Part shown: in pieces, positions 7,396 through 14,908 of the stretch
Layout of the letters: each line of letters begins with the position of its first letter
Position numbering within the stretch: position 1 is the stretch's first letter
Assembly: GCA_038323025.1 (NCBI GenBank)
Contig: JBBQGL010000024.1
Coordinates: 1 to 32,575 of the forward strand
Length of the DNA: 32,575 nt
From: JAFKKF01 sp038323025
GTDB taxonomy: Bacteria; Pseudomonadota; Alphaproteobacteria; Rhizobiales; Kaistiaceae
Direction: 5' to 3'
Program-made: the position numbers and the translations under genes
Notes under the pieces: generated by a model
What the model was told of the DNA's origin: nothing
Database searches by the model: none
What the model saw: the letters and a program-made list of their open reading frames with translations, nothing else

Positions 7396-9159
7396 ATGAG
7401 CGAGGCGCGCAACACCCGGAGGCTGGCGGCGATACTGGCGGCCGATGTCGTCGGCTATTCGCGCATGATGGCGGCCGACGAGGCCGGCACGCTGGCGGCT
7501 CTCAAGCGCCACCGCGATGCCATCTTCAACCCGGCGATCGCGCAGCACAACGGCCGCATCGTCAAGCTGATCGGCGACGGCACGCTGGTGGAATTCGCCA
7601 GCGTCGTCGACGCCGTCAGCTGTGCGCTGGCGATCCAGCGGGCGCTGGCGGCCGACACGGCCTCCGGCGGAAAGATCGTGCTCCGCATCGGCATCAATCT
7701 CGGCGACGTCATCATCGAAGGCGACGACATTTATGGCGACGGGGTCAACATCGCCGCCCGGCTCGAGCCGCTGGCCGAGGCCGGCGGAGTCTGCGTGGCC
7801 TCGATCGTCAACGAAAGCGTCGGCACGCGCGTCGATGTGAAATTCGAGGACGGCGGCGAGGTGCGGGTCAAGAACATCGACCGGCCGATCCGCATCTGGA
7901 AATGGCACCCCGCGACCGCCGGCGGTGCGGCGACCGTTCCAAGGCCGGAACCCGCACTGGCGAGGAAGGACAAACCGTCGATCGCGGTGCTGCCGTTCAC
8001 CAACATGTCGGGCGACCCGGAACAGGAATACTTCTCCGACGGCATCACCGAAGACATCATCACCGATCTGTCGAAGATCGCCGGCATCCTGGTGATCGCC
8101 CGCAATTCGAGCTTCGCCTACAAGGGCCGGAACGTCGACATCCGCGTGGTCGGCCGCGAGCTCGGGGTCGGTTCGGTGCTGGAGGGCAGCATCCGCCGCG
8201 CCGGCAATCGCGTGCGCATCACCGCCCAGCTCATCGATGCGGCCGACGGCGGCCACCTGTGGGCGGAGCGCTACGATCGCGACCTCACCGACATCTTCGC
8301 GGTGCAGGACGAGGTGACGCTACAGATCGTCAATGCGCTCAAGGTCACCCTCAGCCCCGCCGAGAAGGCGCGCGTCGGCGAGACCGGTACCAGCAACGTC
8401 GCGGCGCACGACCTCTTCCTGCACGGACGCGAACTGATCATGGCCGCGACCAAGACGCGGAGCGCGTTCGAGCGGTCGATCGCATTCTTCGACCAGGCGA
8501 TCGCGCTCGATCCCGGTTATGGAGCCCCCTATGCCGGGCTGGCGATGGCCCACAACGTCGACTTTCACAATCACTTTACCGGCGATGGAACCCGGGCGAT
8601 CGAGATCGCCGCGGGCTTCGCCGACAAGGCCGTCAGGCTCGGCCCCCACGATCCGTTCGTGCGCTTCGTCGCCGCGGTGGTCGCCACCTTCCAGGGCGAC
8701 TTCGCCCGCGTGAAGACGCATGTCGACGCGGCGCTGGCGGCGAATCCGAACCTCGCCGTTGCCTATGGCACGCAAGGAATGGCCGACGTCTACGCCGGCG
8801 AGCCACTGGCGGCGATACCGCCGCTCGAAAGGGCGATCCGCCTCGATCCGGCTTCCAACGGGCACAATCTCCACTACCTCGCCACGGCCCATCTCACCGC
8901 GGGCAAGTACGAGGCCGCGGCCGCCATCTTCCGGGAGAGAATCAGGCTGGTTCCCGGAACCGACATGTCGCGCGCGTTCCTCGCCTCCGCCCTCGGTCAC
9001 ATGGGCCAGGCCGACGAAGCCAGACTGGTCTGGCGGGAGCTGAAAGAAATCAACCCGCAATACTCGTTCGATGAACACATCGGCCGCCTGCCCTTCAAGA
9101 AGCCGGCAGATGTGGCCCGCATCAAGGACGGATTGATCAAGGCAGGGCTGGGGGCGTGA
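7396..9159 (+). CDS. Class III adenylate/guanylate cyclase with TolB-like and TPR regions
   Basis: A 587-residue protein that makes a cyclic nucleotide, probably cAMP. The cyclase domain spans residues about 8-165. It keeps metal ligands Asp17 (AADVVGYS) and Asp61 (KLIGDGTLVEF), plus Asn118 and Arg122 in GDGVNIAARLE, so it looks active. Residues about 195-330 are the TolB/FlgO-like module that usually follows in this family (PSIAVLPFTNMSGDPEQEYF, FSDGITEDIITDL, LEGSIRRAGNRVRI, HLWAERYDRDLTDIFAVQDEV). The remainder forms TPR-like helical repeats. No membrane segment is seen, so it is cytoplasmic. The ATG at 7396 directly precedes the conserved ARNTRRLAAILAADVVGYSR. The only cNMP-binding gene in the window (14.1-14.75 kb) is frameshifted. 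Confidence 0.92.
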   Translation: MSEARNTRRLAAILAADVVGYSRMMAADEAGTLAALKRHRDAIFNPAIAQHNGRIVKLIGDGTLVEFASVVDAVSCALAIQRALAADTASGGKIVLRIGINLGDVIIEGDDIYGDGVNIAARLEPLAEAGGVCVASIVNESVGTRVDVKFEDGGEVRVKNIDRPIRIWKWHPATAGGAATVPRPEPALARKDKPSIAVLPFTNMSGDPEQEYFSDGITEDIITDLSKIAGILVIARNSSFAYKGRNVDIRVVGRELGVGSVLEGSIRRAGNRVRITAQLIDAADGGHLWAERYDRDLTDIFAVQDEVTLQIVNALKVTLSPAEKARVGETGTSNVAAHDLFLHGRELIMAATKTRSAFERSIAFFDQAIALDPGYGAPYAGLAMAHNVDFHNHFTGDGTRAIEIAAGFADKAVRLGPHDPFVRFVAAVVATFQGDFARVKTHVDAALAANPNLAVAYGTQGMADVYAGEPLAAIPPLERAIRLDPASNGHNLHYLATAHLTAGKYEAAAAIFRERIRLVPGTDMSRAFLASALGHMGQADEARLVWRELKEINPQYSFDEHIGRLPFKKPADVARIKDGLIKAGLGA

Positions 9160-9187
9160 CCGAGGGGCTTGCCGGGACGCGGGATCG

Positions 9188-9529
9188 TCAGCCGCCCCAG
9201 GTGCAGCCGATCGAACCGTAGTCGGGGGCCGTGTAGGTCAGCGAGTTCTGGCTGCTGTTGATCTTCACCTCGTATTCGCCCTTCACGAAACGGAAGCCCG
9301 ACCCGCTCTTTTTCATCGTCATCGTGAAGCTGCCATCCTCCCCGCCGAGATTGACCGCGGCACGGATCGATTGCTGGTTGAGGACCGTTACCGTCACGGT
9401 GCCCTGACCGTCACCGCAATAGAATATCCGCTTGGCGTTGGCGGCATTGGCCGGCGTCGCGCCGGAAAGCGCGGCGCTTGCCGCAAGCAGGAGCGCCACC
9501 GAACCGGCGCGCAGGTATGTGCTCAACAA
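9188..9529 (-). CDS. MliC-like secreted protein (putative C-type lysozyme inhibitor)
   Basis: About 113 residues with a signal peptide (STYLRAGSVALLLAASAALSG, cleavage near ANA) and a small beta-rich domain. The pattern RIFYCGDG near the start, SGSGFRFVKG in the middle and a lone cysteine near the end (IGCTWGG) follows the MliC/PliC fold, in which two cysteines pair and the SGxR/Y loop enters the lysozyme active site. The start is uncertain: I used a TTG at 9527-9529 that follows a GGGGG at 9536-9540; no ATG fits. It is convergent with the cyclase gene. The family match is by motif only and may be wrong. Confidence 0.55.
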   Translation of the reverse strand: MLSTYLRAGSVALLLAASAALSGATPANAANAKRIFYCGDGQGTVTVTVLNQQSIRAAVNLGGEDGSFTMTMKKSGSGFRFVKGEYEVKINSSQNSLTYTAPDYGSIGCTWGG

Positions 9530-9681
9530 GATCGGCCCCCAATTCTTCGCGAGCGCTCTCGCGGAAACGCGCCCATTCACCCCGAACGTCAGCCGACCGC
9601 CGGCCCGCTGCGCCAAGGTTCGCCCGGGGGGTGACCGTTGGCAAGCCCGGGCATGGGTTTTGTTTTTGCGCCGGCGAATTA

Positions 9682-11016
9682 TCAGCGCGGCGGCAGCGCC
9701 TCGGCGAAGTGGACCGCCCTGCCCGCGCCGGGCCCCGTCAGTTCGCCTTCCCACATGATCCGCCGGCCGCGAACGACAGTGCCGACCGGCCAGCCGGTGA
9801 CCGGGCTGCCGTCATAGGGCGTCCAGCCCGAGCGCGAGGCGATCCAGTTGTCGCGGATGGTCTCCCGCCGCTTCAGGTCGACCACGGTGAGGTCGGCGTC
9901 GTAGCCGACGGCGATGCGGCCCTTGCCGGCGATGCCGAACAGGCGGGCGGGACCGGCGGAGGTCATGTCGACAAGGCGCTCGAGGCTCAGGCGGCCGGCG
10001 GCGACATGGTCGAGCATCACCGGCACGAGGGTCTGCACGCCGGGCATGCCCGAGGGCGAGGCGGGATACGCCTTGGTCTTCTCGGCGAGGGTATGCGGCG
10101 CGTGGTCGGAGCCGAGGATGTCGGCGATGCCGTTTGCCACTGCCTGCCACAGCCGCTCGCGGTGGCGGGCCTCCCGGATCGGCGGGTTCATCTGCGCCCG
10201 CGTGCCGATGCGGGCATATTCGCCGGCATCGAGGGTGAGATGCTGCGGGGTCACCTCGACGGAGACGTTGTCCTTGTGGGCGGCGATGAAGTCGATCTCT
10301 TCGGCGGTCGAGACATGGAGGAGGTGCACGCGAGCCCCGGTCGCCTCGGCGATGCGGGTCAGGCGCTGCGTGGCGGTCAGGGCGGCGATCTCGTCGCGCC
10401 AGACCGGATGCGAGGCCGGATCGCCGGCAACACGCAAGGCCGCGCGCTCGCGGAGGCGCGGCTCGTCCTCGGCGTGGATCGAGACGCGGCGGCGCGTGCG
10501 CGACAGGATCGAGCGCAGGCCCTCGTCATCCGCGACCAGCAGGTCGCCGGTGGACGAGCCCATGAAGATCTTGATTCCGGCGGCGCCCGGAAGCCGTTCC
10601 AGTTCCTCGACAAAAGGCGCGTTGCCGTGGGTGCCGCCGACGAAAAAGGCGAAGTCGCAATGCATGCGGTCGGTGGCGCGGCGGACCTTGTCGGCCAGCG
10701 CCTCGGCGGTCACCGTGAGCGGGTCGGTGTTGGGCATCTCGAAGACCGCGGTCACCCCGCCCATGACGGCCGAGTGCGAGCCGGTCTCGAGGTCCTCCCT
10801 GTGGACGGCGCCCGGCTCCCGGAAATGCACCTGCGTGTCGATGACGCCGGGGAGGATGGTCAGTCCGGTGCAATCGACCGATTCACCGGCGGCGGAAGGC
10901 GCGATGGCGCCCAGCGCAACGATTCGCCCATCTCGAACGCCGATATCGCGGACGCCGACGCCGTCCTGATTGACCACCGCGCCGTTCCGGAACACGAGAT
11001 CGTAGGTTTCCGCCAT
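9682..11016 (-). CDS. pyrC: Dihydroorotase-family amidohydrolase
   Basis: A 444-residue metal-dependent amidohydrolase of the dihydroorotase/allantoinase group; dihydroorotase closes carbamoyl aspartate to dihydroorotate in pyrimidine synthesis. Seen: the first metal motif as DTQVHFREPG at about residues 60-69, the bridging carboxylysine region GIKIFMGSS, SIHAEDE, LLHVST, and the catalytic Asp in ILGSDHAPH. The first His of the usual HxH pair is Gln here. From memory, rhizobial relatives of this type share that change. The ATG at 11014-11016 begins MAETYDLV, at the family start. There is no pyrB neighbour. It is divergent from ygfZ across 68 bases. Confidence 0.85.
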   Translation of the reverse strand: MAETYDLVFRNGAVVNQDGVGVRDIGVRDGRIVALGAIAPSAAGESVDCTGLTILPGVIDTQVHFREPGAVHREDLETGSHSAVMGGVTAVFEMPNTDPLTVTAEALADKVRRATDRMHCDFAFFVGGTHGNAPFVEELERLPGAAGIKIFMGSSTGDLLVADDEGLRSILSRTRRRVSIHAEDEPRLRERAALRVAGDPASHPVWRDEIAALTATQRLTRIAEATGARVHLLHVSTAEEIDFIAAHKDNVSVEVTPQHLTLDAGEYARIGTRAQMNPPIREARHRERLWQAVANGIADILGSDHAPHTLAEKTKAYPASPSGMPGVQTLVPVMLDHVAAGRLSLERLVDMTSAGPARLFGIAGKGRIAVGYDADLTVVDLKRRETIRDNWIASRSGWTPYDGSPVTGWPVGTVVRGRRIMWEGELTGPGAGRAVHFAEALPPR

Positions 11017-11084
11017 CACCGCTTGCTCCTGCCGCGCGCTCCGCTTACGTAACGGCGGGGGGCGATGCAAGCACTGGAAACCGG

Positions 11085-11948
11085 ATGAGCGCGGCCAGGA
11101 TCGCTGAACTTTCCGAGCGCGGCGTGGTGGCGGCCGGCGGGCCGGACGCGCGGAAATTCCTGAACGACCTGATCACCGCCGAGATCGGCCGCGCCGATGG
11201 CGGTGCGGTCTATGGCGGGCTGCTGACGCCGCAGGGCAAGATTCTCTTCGATTTCATCGTCTTCGCCGACGGCGATCGGTTCCTCTTCGACCTGCCGCGC
11301 AATCTGGCCGCGGATTTCATCAGGCGGCTCGGCTTCTATCGCCTCCGCGCCAAGGTCGAGATCGCCGACCTCTCCGGCGAGCTGAGCGTGCTGGCCGCGT
11401 GGGGAGGCGCCGTGGCGCCGCCGGTCGACGGATTAGTCGCCGCCGATCCTCGCCTTCCTGCGCTCGGCTTCCGCGCCATCGTTTGGAGAGGCGGGGCCAC
11501 GGCGGCCGGTCATGACCCGGCGGGCGATGCCGACTACCACGCCCACCGCATCGCCCTTGGCATACCGGAGGGCGGCAAGGACTTTGCCTTCGGCGAAGCC
11601 TATCCGCACGATGCCGACATGGACCAGCTTGGCGGCGTCGATTTCGACAAGGGCTGCTACATCGGCCAGGAAATCGTCTCGCGCATGGAGCATCGCGGCA
11701 CGGCGCGGCGGCGTTTCATCATCGCCGAGGGCAAGGCGCTCACCGCCGGTGCCGAGATCCTGGCTGGCGACCGCGCCATCGGGACGCTCGGCTCGACCTC
11801 CGGCGACATCGGGCTTGCGCTGGTGCGCCTCGACCGCGCCAGGGAAGCGATGGACAAGGGTGTGCCGATCACGGCCGCCGGTGTCCCGGTCGCGCTGACG
11901 CTGCCACCGTGGGCGCGCTTCGGCTGGCCCTCCACGGTCGAAGCCTGA
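11085..11948 (+). CDS. ygfZ: YgfZ/GcvT-type folate-binding protein (Fe-S cluster repair)
   Basis: A 287-residue member of the YgfZ/IBA57 group, tetrahydrofolate-binding proteins that help assemble or repair certain iron-sulfur enzymes. The hallmark KGCYIGQE is present at residues 189-196, with the conserved Cys191. Other family signs are DARKFLNDLIT near the N-terminus, YGGLLTPQGKILFDF, and a C-terminal barrel with GTARRRFIIAEG. It heads a four-gene operon: the next gene starts only 2 bases after its stop. The ATG at 11085 gives normal family length. Confidence 0.92.
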   Translation: MSAARIAELSERGVVAAGGPDARKFLNDLITAEIGRADGGAVYGGLLTPQGKILFDFIVFADGDRFLFDLPRNLAADFIRRLGFYRLRAKVEIADLSGELSVLAAWGGAVAPPVDGLVAADPRLPALGFRAIVWRGGATAAGHDPAGDADYHAHRIALGIPEGGKDFAFGEAYPHDADMDQLGGVDFDKGCYIGQEIVSRMEHRGTARRRFIIAEGKALTAGAEILAGDRAIGTLGSTSGDIGLALVRLDRAREAMDKGVPITAAGVPVALTLPPWARFGWPSTVEA

Positions 11949-11950
11949 CC

Positions 11951-12571
11951 ATGCCCGACCGCGATTCAGCCACGCCGCGCGTCTGGCAGCGCATGCTCTC
12001 GGGCCGCCGGCTCGACCTGCTCGACCCCTCGCCGCTCGACGTCGAGCTGGACGACATCGCCCACGGCCTCGCCCGGGTGGCGCGCTGGAACGGCCAGACC
12101 ATCGGCGCCCATGCCTTCTCGGTCGCGCAGCACACGCTGGTGGTGGACGAGATCGCGCGGAGCACGATGGCCGACATCACGCCGGAGGAGCGGCTGGCGA
12201 TCCTCCTCCACGACGCGCCGGAATACGTGATCGGCGACATGATCTCGCCGTTCAAGGCGCTGATCGGCGGCGACTACCGCGCGGTGGAAGCGCGGCTGCT
12301 CGAGGCCATCCACCGGCGCTTCGGCGTCGCGGTGCCGCTGCCGGCGAAGGTCAAGGACAGGATCAAGGCGGCCGACCGCATCGCGGCCTACTACGAGGCG
12401 ACCCGGCTCGCCGGCTTCGGCGAGGCGGAGGCGGTGAAGTTCTTCGGCCGCCCGCGCGGCGTCGACCCCGACTGGCTGGAACTCGACCCGTGGCCGACGG
12501 CGATGGCCGAGACCCGCTTCCGCGAGCGCTTCGCCGCGATCTCGGCGGCGCTGACGCCGCCGGCGTCGTGA
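11951..12571 (+). CDS. HD-domain phosphohydrolase (YfbR-like)
   Basis: A 206-residue HD-superfamily hydrolase. Metal ligands are visible: His61 in VAQHTLVVDE, His87-Asp88 in AILLHDAPEYVIGDM, and a later Asp142 in IKAADRIAAYYEA. These match the YfbR/YGK1 type, several of which remove phosphate from deoxynucleoside monophosphates. The ATG at 11951 follows the ygfZ stop by 2 bases, so coupling is likely. It is part of the ygfZ-HD-phosphatase-regulator operon. Substrate is inferred from family only. Confidence 0.85.
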   Translation: MPDRDSATPRVWQRMLSGRRLDLLDPSPLDVELDDIAHGLARVARWNGQTIGAHAFSVAQHTLVVDEIARSTMADITPEERLAILLHDAPEYVIGDMISPFKALIGGDYRAVEARLLEAIHRRFGVAVPLPAKVKDRIKAADRIAAYYEATRLAGFGEAEAVKFFGRPRGVDPDWLELDPWPTAMAETRFRERFAAISAALTPPAS

Positions 12572-12619
12572 CCGGTGGCTATCGCGGCCCTACACTAGCG
12601 AAAACCGAGGAACGACTTC

Positions 12620-13135
12620 ATGCCGCAGGTGCTCGTCTGTCCGCTCTCCCTGGTCACGGCGACGGTGGCCGCCTCGGGGGCCAGCCACCTCGTCAGCCTC
12701 ATCAACGACGACACGCCGGTGGTGCGGCCGCGGACGATCGATCCCGACAAGCATCTCTTCCTCGGCATCAACGACATCATCGAACCGATGGACGGCATGA
12801 TCCTGCCGGCGCTCGAGCACGTCCACGAGCTGGTCAGCTTCGTCGAAGGCTGGGACAGGCGGCATCCGCTGGTCGTGCACTGCTTCGCCGGCATCAGCCG
12901 CTCGACGGCGGCGGCCTTCATCGCGCTCTGCGCGGTGAACCCGCAGCGGGACGAGGCCGACCTCGCCCGGCGGATGCGGGCGGCCTCGCCGACCGCCACG
13001 CCCAACTCGCGCATCGTCGGCTTCGGCGACCAGCTGCTCCGGCGGAACGGCCGCATGATCGCGGCGGTGAAGGCGATCGGGCGCGGCGAGATGGCGGTCG
13101 AGGCGATCCCTTTCGCGATCCCGATCGCGGACTAG
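12620..13135 (+). CDS. Dual-specificity/tyrosine phosphatase-family protein
   Basis: A 171-residue cysteine-dependent phosphatase. The catalytic loop HCFAGISRS fits HCX5RS, with Cys88 as nucleophile and Arg94 binding phosphate. An aspartate-rich region precedes it (IDPDKHLFLGINDI). This compact form is common in Alphaproteobacteria within operons like this one, and its substrate is unknown. It follows the HD gene by 48 bases and precedes the regulator gene by 3 bases, so it belongs to the same transcript. There is no signal peptide, so it is cytoplasmic. Confidence 0.87.
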   Translation: MPQVLVCPLSLVTATVAASGASHLVSLINDDTPVVRPRTIDPDKHLFLGINDIIEPMDGMILPALEHVHELVSFVEGWDRRHPLVVHCFAGISRSTAAAFIALCAVNPQRDEADLARRMRAASPTATPNSRIVGFGDQLLRRNGRMIAAVKAIGRGEMAVEAIPFAIPIAD

Positions 13136-13138
13136 CGC

Positions 13139-14122
13139 ATGAACGATCGCGGCCGCCCACCCATCGAGATCGGCCTCAATGGGGCGATCGTGGCGGTCGC
13201 CGACAACCAGCCGCTGATCCTTGTGGTCTCGGCGCCGGAGCGCGGCGAGCCGGACGGCCTGCCCTTCGGCCCGTTCGACCCGCTGGCGCACCGCACGTTC
13301 GAGATGGGCCTGCGCGCCTTCGTCGCCGAACAGACGGCGCTGAAGCTCGGTTATGTCGAGCAGCTCTACACCTTCGGCGACCGCGGCCGGCACACGGAGC
13401 GCGGCGACACCGGTCCCCATCTGGTCTCGGTCGGCTACCTGGCGCTGACGCGGCCGACCCCGGAATCGTCCGCCGCGCTCGCCCGGGCCGGGGCGCACTG
13501 GCGCAAGTGGTACGAGTTCTTCCCGTGGGAGGATTTTCGCGGCGGCCGCCCGAAACTCCTCGATGCCGTATTGCTGCCGGCGCTGCACCGCTGGGCGAGG
13601 GCGCCACTCGGCAACGATCCGCCGTTGCGGGCGCTCGGGCGAAGCGAACGCATCCGCCTCGCCTTCGGCGAGGACGACGCGCGCTTCGACGACGAGCGGG
13701 CGCTCGACCGCTACGAGCTTCTCTACGAGGCCGGCATCGTCGAGGAAGCGGTCCGCGACGGCCGCGCGGCAGCGGAGGGAGCGCTGCCGGCGGCGGGCGC
13801 GACGCTCCGTTTCGACCATCGCCGCATCCTGGCCACCGCGATCTCACGGCTGCGCGCCAAGCTGAAATACCGGCCTGTGGTGTTCGAGCTGATGCCGCCG
13901 GAATTCACGCTGACCGAGCTCAGGCGGACGGTGGAAGCAATCTCCGGCCGTCACCTGCACCAGCAGAATTTCCGCCGGCTGGTGGAATCGGGCGCGCTGG
14001 TCGAGCCGACGGGCGATTCCGTGCGCCAGGCGCGCGGACGGCCGGCGGCGCTTTTCCGGTTCCGCGGCGAAGTGCTGCAGGAGCGCCCTGCCCCCGGGCT
14101 TCGCCTCGGCCGCCACGCCTGA
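13139..14122 (+). CDS. NrtR/NadQ-type Nudix-fold transcriptional regulator of NAD synthesis
   Basis: A 327-residue DNA-binding regulator with two parts. The N-terminal Nudix-fold domain (about 8-150) has lost the Nudix box: where GX5EX7REUXEEXGU should be there is only GLRAFVAEQTALKLGY, so it should sense rather than hydrolyse a nucleotide. The C-terminal winged helix (about 235-315) is the NrtR type: RAKLKYRPVVFELMP, FTLTELRRTVEAI, LHQQNFRRLVESGALVEPTG and GRPAALFRF. Related alphaproteobacterial proteins (COG4111, NadQ or 'NAD regulator' as I recall) are predicted repressors of nadABC. That operon lies 4.6 kb away with a strong palindrome before nadA. It is the last gene of the ygfZ operon and ends in a terminator. 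Confidence 0.82.
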   Translation: MNDRGRPPIEIGLNGAIVAVADNQPLILVVSAPERGEPDGLPFGPFDPLAHRTFEMGLRAFVAEQTALKLGYVEQLYTFGDRGRHTERGDTGPHLVSVGYLALTRPTPESSAALARAGAHWRKWYEFFPWEDFRGGRPKLLDAVLLPALHRWARAPLGNDPPLRALGRSERIRLAFGEDDARFDDERALDRYELLYEAGIVEEAVRDGRAAAEGALPAAGATLRFDHRRILATAISRLRAKLKYRPVVFELMPPEFTLTELRRTVEAISGRHLHQQNFRRLVESGALVEPTGDSVRQARGRPAALFRFRGEVLQERPAPGLRLGRHA

Positions 14123-14140
14123 CGCGGGTCAGGCTTTTTT
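14117..14140 (+). terminator. Rho-independent terminator of the ygfZ-HD-phosphatase-regulator operon
   Basis: GCCTGAC (14117-14123), loop GCGG, GTCAGGC (14128-14134), then six T (14135-14140). The left arm includes the regulator's stop codon, and the T-run lies inside the C-terminal lysine codons of the convergent gene. Orientation is plus only; there is no T-run on the other side. Confidence 0.88.
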
Positions 14141-14753
14141 CGCCCTGGCCTGCGCGACCCGCTCCAGATCCTGGGTCAGGCGGCGCGTAATGACGCCCAC
14201 CAGGAAGAAGGCGAACTCCGGGTTCTGGAAGAACAGCTGGCGGACCTTTTCGGCACTGACGGTGAGCAGCGTGCACTGTTCGGCCGCACTGGCGGTGGCG
14301 GTGCGCACGCGGTCAAGGGTGAAGATGCCGATCTCGCCGAACAAACTGCCCTGGCCGATCTCGATGCCATATTCGTCGATGCGCACCTTGCCGTTGGCGA
14401 TGAAATACATCGCATCGGCGACCTCGCCCTTCCGGAAAAGGACATGCCCCTTTTCGGCATTCAGCGGACGCATGAAGGGGAGCAGCCAGTCGACGGTGAT
14501 CGGCGCGCCAGCGCCGGCGGCAGCAGCGCTGGTGGCGCCGACCATCCGGCGCAGCTCGGAGACGCGCCAGAGGTTGATCGCCAGCATCACGGCGCCAAAA
14601 GCGAGGACCGGATAGTGCGGGACAACGATACCGTAGAGGACGATCGCGGCGTTGCTGACGATGGCAAGCAGGCGGGAGCCACAGGACCGTCTTCACGAGG
14701 AAGGCGGCGACAAGGAAGCCGAGCGCCACGTAGCCGAGAATCTCAGGAATCAT
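14129..14753 (-). pseudogene. Frameshifted membrane protein with cyclic-nucleotide-binding domain
   Basis: A 208-residue protein in the intact state: about three N-terminal membrane helices, then a cNMP-binding domain. The first part reads MIPEILGYVALGFLVAAFLV, then KTVLWL, from an ATG at 14751-14753 with a GGAGAA ribosome site. The frame then breaks at a GGG run (plus strand 14674-14676). Removing one base restores LLAIVSNAAIVLYG, then VMLAINLWRVSELRRM, and the cNMP fold (GHVLFRKGEVADAMYFIANG, LFGEIGIFTLDRVRTATAS). The remaining downstream piece (14129-14590) is an intact 153-aa frame and may still be made from an internal start. It is either a real mutation or a sequencing error in a homopolymer. 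Confidence 0.8.
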
Positions 14754-14908
14754 CGCGGTTCTCCATCGTCTTTTCGAACGCGCATGCGACAAGATTACAC
14801 GAGTCGCCGCAGCACCCAACCGGGCCGGCAGTTGTTCATCATGGTGCAAGCTTTGCGCTCTTGCGCCCACCCCGCATTGCGTTACGAATTTGATGCGGTG
14901 CGGGATGT

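Noticed and set aside
9478..11052. 524-codon plus-strand frame opposite the dihydroorotase gene
   Set aside because: Shadow frame; the minus strand carries a full enzyme with catalytic motifs.
12490..14190. 566-codon plus-strand frame across the phosphatase and regulator genes
   Set aside because: Arg/Pro/Ala-rich shadow in another frame of two real genes.
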